From Solidesulfovibrio magneticus (GTDB taxonomy: Bacteria > Desulfobacterota > Desulfovibrionia > Desulfovibrionales > Desulfovibrionaceae): DNA of 5,096 nucleotides. The DNA lies in the NCBI GenBank assembly GCA_002482565.1, contig DLGG01000119.1:22476-27571 (forward strand). The letters are read 5' to 3'. Made by a program: the position numbers and the translations under genes. Shown piece after piece: positions 1 through 4,944 of the stretch (its first letter is position 1; each line of letters begins with the position of its first letter). The notes beneath the pieces are model-generated. The model worked only from the letters and a program-made list of their open reading frames with translations. It was not told the origin of the DNA and searched no databases.

Positions 1-163
1 TCTGGTGGAACAGGTCGTCGCAGGTGTAGGCCGACAGGCCGAGTTCGGGAAACGCCACCAGCACGGCGCCGCCCTGGGCCGCCTGCTGCGCCAGTGCGGC
101 TTTGCGTCCGTGCTGCGCCAAAGCGCCGGGCGTTCCGCGATACGGGATTTTGTCCGCCAGCAA
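1..163 (-). CDS. nadE: NAD+ synthetase, glutamine-dependent type: N-terminal nitrilase domain (partial)
   Basis: Only the 5' part of this minus-strand gene is in the window; it continues past the left edge. Reading down from about 178 the frame gives GRKIALLADKIPYRG, then a helix rich in Ala/Gln, then FPELGLSAYTCDDLFHQ (positions 51 to 1). The FPEL segment carries the catalytic Glu of the carbon-nitrogen hydrolase family, and the following GLSAYTCDDLFHQ is typical of the glutaminase domain of long NadE proteins, which make NAD+ from deamido-NAD+ and ATP using ammonia from glutamine. The spacing from the IALLA strand to FPEL fits beta1-alpha1-beta2 of a nitrilase fold. The start is uncertain: there is no in-frame ATG or GTG upstream, the frame stays open into the neighbouring gene, and the only candidate is TTG at 163, without a clear ribosome binding site, which would cut off beta1. 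A truncated or displaced 5' end is possible. A stand-alone nitrilase is the alternative product. Confidence 0.6.
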   Translation of the reverse strand, partial: MLADKIPYRGTPGALAQHGRKAALAQQAAQGGAVLVAFPELGLSAYTCDDLFHQ

Positions 164-213
164 GGCGATCTTGCGGCCGAGGAGGCGGCGGCATGTCCCG
201 GGCTGCTCTATAT

Positions 214-219
214 GGAGGG
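214..219 (+). promoter_or_regulatory. Ribosome binding site of the glycosyltransferase
   Basis: GGAGGG lies six bases before the GTG at 226. It decides the start: an upstream in-frame ATG at 193 would add residues with no family resemblance, while GTG gives the normal N-terminal beta strand. Confidence 0.75.
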
Positions 220-225
220 CATCAC

Positions 226-1584
226 GTGAACATCGCCTTTGTCTCCACCCTGGCCGCGGGCGGCGCGGCCCAGGGCGCGGAGAACACCTTTCGGGCCTTT
301 CTGGCGGCCGGGCATGAGGCGACGTTCCTGACCCTGGAAGGCCAGGCCGCCAAGGGTTTCCTGCCCTTGGCCGACGCGTTTCCCTCAAGCCAGGGCCTGC
401 GGCCGGTCGGGCGGTTGTTTCGTCATTGGAAGACGTTAAGCGATCCCCAGTCCCTGGATGCAGGGGCGTCGGAGCTGTTCAGCGACGCCGCCACGGGGCT
501 GTTTCGCCTTGGCGACGCGGCCCGGCAAGCCCTGTCCGAGGCGGAGGTCGTCAACATCCACTGGAACGCCGGCATCCTGTTGTCGCCGGATTTCTTGGCC
601 GCCCTGGCCGGCAGGAAAGTTGTGCTGACCTTGGCCGATCTCGGACCACTGACCGGCGGCTGCCATTATCATCTCGCCTGCCGCCGGTTCGAGGCGGCCT
701 GCGGCCGCTGCCCGGTTCTGCGGCGGTCCGGCGCGCTGGACGCCAGTCGGCGCAACCATGGGCTGAAACGACGCGTGTACGGGCTGCTGCGGCCAAGGGT
801 GGTCGCCCTGAGCCGCTGGCTGGCCAACGAAGCCCGGGCCAGCAGCCTGCTTGGCCATCGACCCATCACATCGCTTCGTTACACCTATCCGTTGGACGTC
901 TTCAGGCCGCTTACCCCTGACGAACGGCAAGCCGTGTTGCGGCGATTGGGCATCCCGCCCCAGGCCCTGGTCATCCTGGCCGGGGCCTATGGCCTGGACT
1001 GCGGCCGCAAGAACATCGCCGCCCTGGTCCGGGCCGTGGAGCGCCTGCGCGCCGCCTGGCCGGAGACGGCCGTGGAACTGGTGACCTACGGCTACGGCTC
1101 GGCTCCGCCGGCGGCGTTCCCCATCCGGCATGTCGGCTTTGTCGAGAACAGCGCCATGGGCGAGCTCTACGGCGCGGCCGATCTGTTCGTGCATCCGGCT
1201 GTGGCCGAGGCCTTGGGCAACACCTTGTGCGAGGCCCAGTGTTGCGGCACGCCGGTGGTCAGCTTCAATGTGGGCGGCTGTCCCGAGGCCTACCGGCCCG
1301 GCGTCACCGGATTTTGCGTGGAACCCGCCAGCGAGGACGCCCTGTACGCGACCCTTGCCGACATTGTGGCCAACTCCGCGCAACTGGCCCCCATGCGGCG
1401 GGCCGCCCGGGAGTTCGCCCTGGCGGCCTTTTCGGCGCAAGGCCATGTCGAGGCCTACGCCGCCTGGATGGCCGCCGCCGAAACGGCCCGTTCCCTGGCG
1501 GAAGACCCCGGGCTGGCGGCTGAGCTGGCCGACAATGCGCGGCAAAGCCGGAGCCTGTTCGCGGCGTCGGCCCATTGTTCATGA
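226..1584 (+). CDS. GT4-family glycosyltransferase, WcaC-like (452 aa)
   Basis: Probable retaining glycosyltransferase of GT-B fold, moving a sugar from a nucleotide-sugar to a lipid-linked or surface polysaccharide acceptor at the cytoplasmic face of the membrane. The N-terminus VNIAFVSTLAAGGAA has the Gly-Gly loop after the first strand that is usual in this family. NIHW (H112, W113) and the block PLTGGCHYHLAC...CGRCP (141-163; Cys 146, 152, 159, 162) match the TGGCHY-C-CGxCP segment of colanic-acid-type (WcaC-like) and related GT4 enzymes. The C-terminal domain has CGRKN (259-263; R261 and K262 fit the donor-phosphate-binding positions) and an EX7E motif, E328 and E336, in EALGNTLCEAQCCGTPVV. 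An odd point is Ala137 in TLADLGPLTGG, where many relatives have His (TLHDMWPFTGG). No other polysaccharide genes are visible, so the acceptor and sugar are unknown. GTG start chosen from the ribosome binding site and homology. Confidence 0.9.
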   Translation: MNIAFVSTLAAGGAAQGAENTFRAFLAAGHEATFLTLEGQAAKGFLPLADAFPSSQGLRPVGRLFRHWKTLSDPQSLDAGASELFSDAATGLFRLGDAARQALSEAEVVNIHWNAGILLSPDFLAALAGRKVVLTLADLGPLTGGCHYHLACRRFEAACGRCPVLRRSGALDASRRNHGLKRRVYGLLRPRVVALSRWLANEARASSLLGHRPITSLRYTYPLDVFRPLTPDERQAVLRRLGIPPQALVILAGAYGLDCGRKNIAALVRAVERLRAAWPETAVELVTYGYGSAPPAAFPIRHVGFVENSAMGELYGAADLFVHPAVAEALGNTLCEAQCCGTPVVSFNVGGCPEAYRPGVTGFCVEPASEDALYATLADIVANSAQLAPMRRAAREFALAAFSAQGHVEAYAAWMAAAETARSLAEDPGLAAELADNARQSRSLFAASAHCS

Positions 1585-1772
1585 TCACCAAAAAAGTTTG
1601 ATTGGGGCTGCCCTGGAAAAACCAGGCAAGCCGCGATCCGCGCCTCGGTCTGCGCCAGCAGGGTTTCAAAGAGCTCGCGGCCGGCGCCGACCGCTCGCGT
1701 AGCCAGTGGGGTGAAAAACGGCAGGAGCGTCACGAGGACGGCGTCGCCGGTTTTCCTGCATCCACGGCGATC
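1585..1772. other. Convergent intergenic gap with a coding-like stretch on the minus strand
   Basis: The gap lies between two genes pointing at each other. On the minus strand, from about 1755 down to 1590, one frame reads VTLLPFFTPLATRAVGAG, then ELFETLLAQTEARIAACL. Most third codon positions are G or C and the peptide looks like an amphipathic helix. There is no ATG at a sensible place, only GTG at about 1733 without a clear ribosome binding site, and the frame then runs on antisense to the glycosyltransferase. It may be a decayed gene end or chance in GC-rich DNA. Confidence 0.3.
1590..1626 (-). terminator. Weak terminator-like hairpin between convergent genes
   Basis: CCTGG (1612-1616), an A5 loop and CCAGG (1622-1626) form a five-bp stem, extendable outwards past mismatches. 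On the minus strand a T6 run follows at 1595-1590, but about 16 bases after the stem, too far for a standard intrinsic terminator. It could still end the L,D-transpeptidase transcript, or both transcripts, less efficiently. Confidence 0.3.
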
Positions 1773-2573
1773 TTACTTGGCGGCAAGTTCCGGCGCGCCC
1801 CAGGCCGGAGCCAACCGGACCAGTTCCTCGCGCGGCAATTGCACCAATACCGGATTTTTTGTGGCGTCGAGCCAGCGCAATACAGCGAGCATGTCCGCTT
1901 CGGCCATGGCCGTGCAGCCGGCCGTGGGCGACCCCGGCCCCCGCCACAAGTGCAGGAAAATGCACGAACCGGCCCCCGGCTGGACGCTTGGGGCGTTGTG
2001 GTCCACGAACAACCCGTAGCGGTACAGCCCGTCGGGCCGCAACATCCGCTCGTCGCTGTCCCAGTCCTTGGCGACGGCGTTTTCCTCGAACATCTGATTG
2101 TAATGCTGCGACGCCACGGTATCCACGCAAACGGTTTGCGCGGTGACCTGATGCACGGGGAAGTGGGGCGAGGCGCTGACGGACTCGTTCGGGCCGATAA
2201 AGGCGCGCGGCAGGCTGAAGACGCCGGCCGGCGCGCGTCCGTCCCCTTCCTTCTTGACCGGCGCGTTGGAGAGCCCCTCGCCATGCAGACCCCTGCCCCA
2301 GGCCAGGCCGTTTCGGCCCAAGGTCACGGGCACGGCGTCGCCCACAGGATGCCAGGCGGCATTGGGGCCGGAGCGCTCGAACCGGCGCAGACGGGCTTGG
2401 TTCGTGTTCCAGTCCTCGGCCGTCACCAGCACGATTTGGCTGGCTCCTGCCACAGGAGACGCCTGTTTGAGGGCCGCATCGGCTTGCGCCGGCGAATTCT
2501 TGGCGGCCTGGCACCCCAGGCCCAGGACAAGGACAAGGACCACAAGGAACGACAACGCGGTAAGGTGTCTCAT
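1773..2573 (-). CDS. L,D-transpeptidase (YkuD) family exported protein, likely lipoprotein (266 aa)
   Basis: Envelope enzyme of the YkuD-type L,D-transpeptidase group, which use a catalytic Cys to form or exchange peptidoglycan cross-links. Residues 1-21 (MRHLTALSFLVVLVLVLGLGC) form a signal peptide ending in a lipobox-like LGLGC, so Cys21 is probably lipidated; Gly at -3 is unusual for a lipobox. The mature part has KKEGDGRAPAGVF (107-119), a conserved element of the family, and the active-site block HLWRGPGSPTAGC with His208 and Cys220, the histidine and nucleophile. The block closely resembles the COG3786-type branch (LDT proteins with a H-x(11)-C active site). The frame is open upstream to 3107, but the start at 2573 is chosen because it gives the signal peptide and is preceded by the purine-rich GGGGAGAGAGAGCGAGAG. 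It stands alone, convergent with the glycosyltransferase. Family assignment is firm; substrate and exact reaction (3-3 cross-linking, protein attachment or another) cannot be read from sequence. Confidence 0.9.
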   Translation of the reverse strand: MRHLTALSFLVVLVLVLGLGCQAAKNSPAQADAALKQASPVAGASQIVLVTAEDWNTNQARLRRFERSGPNAAWHPVGDAVPVTLGRNGLAWGRGLHGEGLSNAPVKKEGDGRAPAGVFSLPRAFIGPNESVSASPHFPVHQVTAQTVCVDTVASQHYNQMFEENAVAKDWDSDERMLRPDGLYRYGLFVDHNAPSVQPGAGSCIFLHLWRGPGSPTAGCTAMAEADMLAVLRWLDATKNPVLVQLPREELVRLAPAWGAPELAAK

Positions 2574-2592
2574 CTCTCGCTCTCTCTCCCCG

Positions 2593-2604
2593 CCTGACGT
2601 CAGG
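2593..2604. promoter_or_regulatory. Perfect 12-bp palindrome upstream of the L,D-transpeptidase gene
   Basis: CCTGACGTCAGG is its own reverse complement and lies 20 to 31 bases upstream of the start codon at 2573, where an operator or the 5' untranslated region would be. A short TATACC/TATA-like element lies further upstream on the minus strand (about 2627-2633), with no good -35 box. A dimeric repressor site is possible; a chance palindrome is not excluded. Confidence 0.35.
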
Positions 2605-2752
2605 GTTGCTTTGTTGGGCGACCGCGCCGGTATAGCCACATATTTCCAAACCGGGAAGGGGCGTTGGCGGCTATTGGCTGGAGAGCGTTCGGACGTGGCC
2701 GCTCCTGGCGGCCATGGCCTTGGTCCGATGGGGGAAGGACAGATGCCTACGG

Positions 2753-2781
2753 AAAAAAGGCCTGCGACGCTCTCGCAAGCC
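2753..2781 (-). terminator. Intrinsic terminator on the minus strand, not following any visible gene
   Basis: On the minus strand GGCTTGCGA (2781-2773), loop GAGCG and TCGCAGGCC (2767-2759) pair over nine positions with one mismatch, and TTTTTT follows directly (2758-2753). This is the classical Rho-independent layout for transcription running leftwards. No minus-strand gene precedes it: to the right is a plus-strand gene. It lies 180 bases before the L,D-transpeptidase start, so it either ends a small RNA, works as an attenuator in a long leader, or is left over from a lost gene. Confidence 0.7.
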
Positions 2782-2805
2782 GGACTGCTCCTCCCTGCCG
2801 CGCCC

Positions 2806-2827
2806 CTGTCCGGGAAATCCCGGACAG
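2806..2827. repeat. Strong symmetric hairpin (9-bp inverted repeat)
   Basis: CTGTCCGGG (2806-2814) and CCCGGACAG (2819-2827) are perfect inverted repeats around the loop AAAT. No T-run follows on either strand, so this is not an intrinsic terminator. It lies 25 bases before the minus-strand terminator in the direction of that transcript, so the two may be parts of one RNA. A protein-binding inverted repeat is the other explanation. Confidence 0.55.
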
Positions 2828-2902
2828 ACAAAGCCGCCAAGCCTTCGTACATGGCCGGCGTCCAGTCCGCTCCTGCCCAACGTGGAGCAAGGGCCAGGGC
2901 AA

Positions 2903-2908
2903 TATAAT
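2903..2908. promoter_or_regulatory. TATAAT -10-like box
   Basis: An exact TATAAT lies on the plus strand, in a short AT-rich island that also reads TATTATATT on the minus strand. No convincing -35 box is seen in either direction. On the plus strand transcription would begin about seven bases before the ATG at 2922, leaving almost no leader. On the minus strand it could start an RNA ending at the terminator near 2753. Weak call. Confidence 0.3.
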
Positions 2909-3289
2909 AGAGAGTGTTCCCATGAAACGACTGCTCGCGCTGCCGGCGTTTTGTGCCGCGCTGTTGCCGAGCCTGGCCCGGTCCCTGTCGGCTTCGGCGC
3001 TGGAGCCGGATGCCCGCAAGGAACTTAGCGAGTTCTTCAGCCCCGTTGCCGCCGTTAACATGGCGATCTTCGACCAGCTCACGCGCGCCGACCAGCACCT
3101 GCCGCACTTCGCCCTCCGGCCGGCCCTGAACGGATCAACGGCGGCAACAACATCGTCATTCCGTCCAGGGCCATCGACAACATCGCCAGGGAAGAATTGT
3201 GTTCCTGGCCGGGCGACAATTTCTATGGCCAGGACGGCAACTTCGAAGGAGTGCCGCTGACCTGCCAGGTGAGCGGCGAGACGGCTACG

Positions 3290-3616
3290 GACACGGCAAC
3301 CGGGCTCATCTGGCAACAGGCCGACGACGGGACGAGCCGCACTTGGGACGATGCCGTGAGTTACTGTCAGGCGTTGCCTCTGGGAGGGCATTCGGATTGG
3401 CGGCTGCCTTCCCGCAAGGAACTCGTGACCCTGGTGGATGCGGGCAGAACCCATCCTGCCCTTGACCCCGCGTTCAGCGCGGCCAGCAAGCCGTATTGGA
3501 CCGCCGCGGACGGCGCTGCCGACGCAAGTGCCGCCTGGTTCGTGAATTTCGGCAGCGGCGTCTCGGACTAGCGCAACAAGACGTTGGCGGTTTCCGTCCG
3601 GTGCGTGCGCGGCGGC
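3290..3616 (+). repeat. Lcl_C (DUF1566) unit 1, interrupted by TAG
   Basis: Domain-level repeat with the order TGLIW, SYC, DWRLPSRKEL, PYW, AWFVNF, RCVRGG. It is homologous to the unit at 3665-3991 but clearly diverged in sequence. The TAG at 3569-3571 falls between AWFVNF and RCVRGG. Confidence 0.75.
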
Positions 3617-3664
3617 CCGCTCCCGACGTCCACGTATGCGGACAACGGCGACGGCACGGTCAGT

Positions 3665-3991
3665 GATCAGGTCACGGGCCTGATGTGGGAAAAAGCCCCG
3701 ACGAGCGCCGCCAAGTACTGGCAGCCGGCGCTGGCGTACTGCGGGACCCTCGGGACAGGAGGGTATACGGACTGGCGTCTTCCCAACAAGCGGGAATTGG
3801 AGATCCTTGTGGACGACTCGCGGCAGTGGCCGGCTATTGCTCCACTCTTTGTCGAATCAGGAAACGACTATTGGTCCGGTACAACCTTTGTTGATGATAA
3901 CACGCAAGCCTGGAGAGTGAACTTCGCCTACGGTTATTCCATGTCCGCCGGAAAAACGTCTTCGAGTTTCATTCGATGCGTTCGCGGCGGA
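3665..3991 (+). repeat. Lcl_C (DUF1566) unit 2, intact
   Basis: Same motif order as unit 1: TGLMW, AYC, DWRLPNKREL, DYW, AWRVNF, IRCVRGG. It is open and intact, ending at TAA 4001-4003. Codons from about 3836 onwards are visibly richer in A and T than the first half of the unit. Confidence 0.75.
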
Positions 3992-4077
3992 CTGCCGCAT
4001 TAAGCCCGTTGTCCACCTTGACCGCCTGACCTTAGCGCTTTCGAAGCCAGGACGGCTAGGCGGCAGGAAACACAACG

Positions 4078-4083
4078 AAGGAG
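4078..4083 (+). promoter_or_regulatory. Ribosome binding site of the 39-codon ORF
   Basis: AAGGAG ends eight bases before the ATG at 4092, inside the purine run AAGGAGAGGAAAA. It is one of the strongest ribosome binding sites in the window and the main reason to take the small ORF seriously. Confidence 0.65.
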
Positions 4084-4091
4084 AGGAAAAT

Positions 4092-4211
4092 ATGTCCCGG
4101 TCGACAAAGCTCGCTCTATTTTTGCTGCAATTTTTCCGAAGCCAATCTGCCACGCTTCACGCAATTTCAGCCCTCAGACGCGGGCGGTGTTCCATCTCGG
4201 AGGAGCTATGA
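4092..4211 (+). CDS. Small ORF of unknown function (39 aa), overlapping the next gene by ATGA
   Basis: MSRSTKLALFLLQFFRSQ, followed by a Ser/Arg-rich tail. It has a short basic start (R3, K6) and a hydrophobic stretch (LALFLLQFF), like a clipped signal peptide or a small membrane-associated peptide. The stop TGA overlaps the start of the following exported protein (ATGA, 4208-4211), and the downstream ribosome binding site lies within its last codons, so the two are probably translationally coupled. I do not recognise it. It could be a leader peptide that tunes translation of the next gene, a real small protein, or the remains of an older, longer gene. The 88 bases before it, after the broken Lcl_C gene, hold only a weak TTGACC (4018-4023) and a CCGCCT/AGGCGG pairing around a GCTT-TCG-AAGC stem (4037-4047), with no T-run. 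Confidence 0.5.
   Translation: MSRSTKLALFLLQFFRSQSATLHAISALRRGRCSISEEL
4199..4205 (+). promoter_or_regulatory. Ribosome binding site of the exported four-cysteine protein
   Basis: GGAGGAG lies two bases before the ATG at 4208, with the central GGAG at a usable distance. It selects this start over the in-frame ATG at 4187, which would place extra residues ahead of the signal peptide. Confidence 0.65.
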
Positions 4212-4771
4212 AAACGATTCTTCTGGCGTGTTCCAGCCTGGCCCTGGCCTTGGTTATGTCGGGAGCCGCGGCGGCTAGGCAGGGCGACGTCTTCGAGCCG
4301 ATTCCCCGGGCCGAGTGCCAGCACCTTCAGGGACTCGCCGAGAAGGCTCTCAAGACCCGATTCTCCCTCACTCCCAACGCCCCCTTTCTCTACATGACGG
4401 GAGACGCCGAAAACGAGAGGGACGAAACCGGGCGGGGATGCATCCTGATCGCAAAGGGTACTGGGCGCGATTTCCCCGAAAGCCCTGCCGCGTTGGATCT
4501 CAAGCTGCGCCAGGCCTTTCAGGGGTGGACGGCGACTGACAGTGGCTTCTATGGCAATTATGGAACCTCGGGAGGACGCTCCGCCTTGACCCAGGGAGAC
4601 CGATTGCTCGTGATCGAAGCTGGTTGGGAACCGACCACCGAGGCGGAAGCCCTTGCCCAGAAGAAATGTCCTCAAAGCCCTGTCGATGCCTGTGTCAAAT
4701 ACTTCAAGCCGACGCAACTGCTTTACACGGTCAAGGTTCATGTCGCCCGGAGAATGGAGGCCCGTCAATAG
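4208..4771 (+). CDS. Exported four-cysteine protein of unknown function (187 aa)
   Basis: The protein starts with a clear Sec signal peptide, MKTILLACSSLALALVMSG followed by AAAA, with cleavage expected near residue 23. The mature part has four cysteines: C37 (AECQHL), C78 (GRGCILIAKGTGRDF), C154 and C162 (CPQSPVDAC), enough for two disulfides outside the cytoplasm. The order GC-I-x-A-x-GTG-x-DF (77-89), QGW (105-107), GWEP (139-142), CPxxPVxAC and QLLYTV (170-175) is distinctive. I recall similar layouts in uncharacterised secreted proteins of other bacteria, without a named family, so this is weak. No catalytic motif is visible; a binding or structural role outside the cytoplasm is possible. 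It is coupled to the small ORF before it by ATGA and may be coupled to the one after it. Start chosen for the signal peptide and ribosome binding site. Confidence 0.85.
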   Translation: MKTILLACSSLALALVMSGAAAARQGDVFEPIPRAECQHLQGLAEKALKTRFSLTPNAPFLYMTGDAENERDETGRGCILIAKGTGRDFPESPAALDLKLRQAFQGWTATDSGFYGNYGTSGGRSALTQGDRLLVIEAGWEPTTEAEALAQKKCPQSPVDACVKYFKPTQLLYTVKVHVARRMEARQ

Positions 4772-4944
4772 TGATCAAGGACGTGGCCGAAACGGCCAAT
4801 GGCACCGAGATGGCCGGTACGACCACCTGCTCGGCGATGAAAAACGCAGGACTATCGATAAGTTGCCGCGACTGGAACAAGATGCCCGCAGACCCCGTCT
4901 CACATGGGACGCAGTGGGGCAAACAGCATCCTGTCAAAATTTAG
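4771..4944 (+). CDS. Doubtful small ORF (57 aa, GTG start)
   Basis: The GTG uses the last base of the preceding stop (TAGTG), and GGAGG (4756-4760) sits ten bases upstream, so translation could continue by coupling. The product begins VIKDVAETANGTEM and has two Cys (TTTCSAM and ISCRDW), ending in a Lys/His-rich tail. It has no signal peptide and no motif that I recognise. An alternative frame over the same DNA (YDHLLGDEKRRTIDKL) looks equally protein-like, and codon bias favours neither. Could be non-coding. Confidence 0.25.
   Translation: MIKDVAETANGTEMAGTTTCSAMKNAGLSISCRDWNKMPADPVSHGTQWGKQHPVKI
4784..4798. repeat. Small perfect hairpin just after the exported protein gene
   Basis: TGGCCG (4784-4789), loop AAA, CGGCCA (4793-4798). 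It lies 13 bases past the stop codon, in the place of a terminator stem, but no T-run follows. It could be an RNA-end-protecting stem or chance. Confidence 0.35.

Larger units (their letters stand above)
2922..4003 (+). pseudogene. Exported protein with two Lcl_C (DUF1566) repeats, broken by a frameshift and an amber codon
   Basis: The 5' part (from 2922) encodes a signal peptide MKRLLALPAFCAALLPSLAR...SASA with likely cleavage after Ala26, then a helical N-terminal segment (ELSEFFSPVAAVNMAIFDQL...FALRPAL). The frame then loses sense; the matching continuation, INGGNNIVIPSRAIDNIA, is in the frame one base earlier, so a base was lost (or two gained) between about 3111 and 3140. Two Lcl_C units follow: 3290-3616 and 3665-3991, each with TGL(I/M)W, a YC, DWRLP, EL, YW, W.VNF and a final RCVRGG. 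Unit one contains TAG at 3569-3571 between VSD and RNKT, where unit two and the family suggest an aromatic or other ordinary residue; Tyr is one base away. Repaired, it would be about 360 aa. The second half of unit two is less GC-rich. Start supported by the signal peptide; the weak AGAGAG before it is the only ribosome binding site. Function of Lcl_C proteins is not settled; surface or adhesive roles are proposed for Legionella Lcl. Sequencing error is the main alternative to decay. Confidence 0.8.

Noticed and set aside
5..229. Plus-strand ORF of 74 codons ending GTGA, overlapping the glycosyltransferase start
   Set aside because: It is antisense to the recognisable nitrilase sequence on the minus strand and its own translation has no protein-like features; the GTGA overlap appears coincidental.
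436..1575. Long open frame of 379 codons on the minus strand opposite the glycosyltransferase
   Set aside because: It is an antisense shadow created by GC-rich codons; the plus-strand product has clear family motifs across this whole span.
1602..2649. Long open frames on both strands over the L,D-transpeptidase gene
   Set aside because: Their translations are Arg/Pro/Gly-rich, without motifs, and they cover the conserved active-site region of the true gene.
2574..3107. N-terminal extension of the L,D-transpeptidase up to an ATG at 3107
   Set aside because: The extension would place a signal peptide in the middle of the protein, runs antisense to the Lcl_C gene and crosses the minus-strand terminator.
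3569..3571. TAG read as pyrrolysine
   Set aside because: Lcl_C proteins are not known pyrrolysine users, the position sits where Tyr fits, and the gene carries a separate frameshift; a nonsense mutation or error is simpler.
4018..4046. TTGACC as a -35 box for the small-ORF cluster
   Set aside because: At 17 bases spacing the -10 position reads TCGAAG, so no credible promoter can be assigned.
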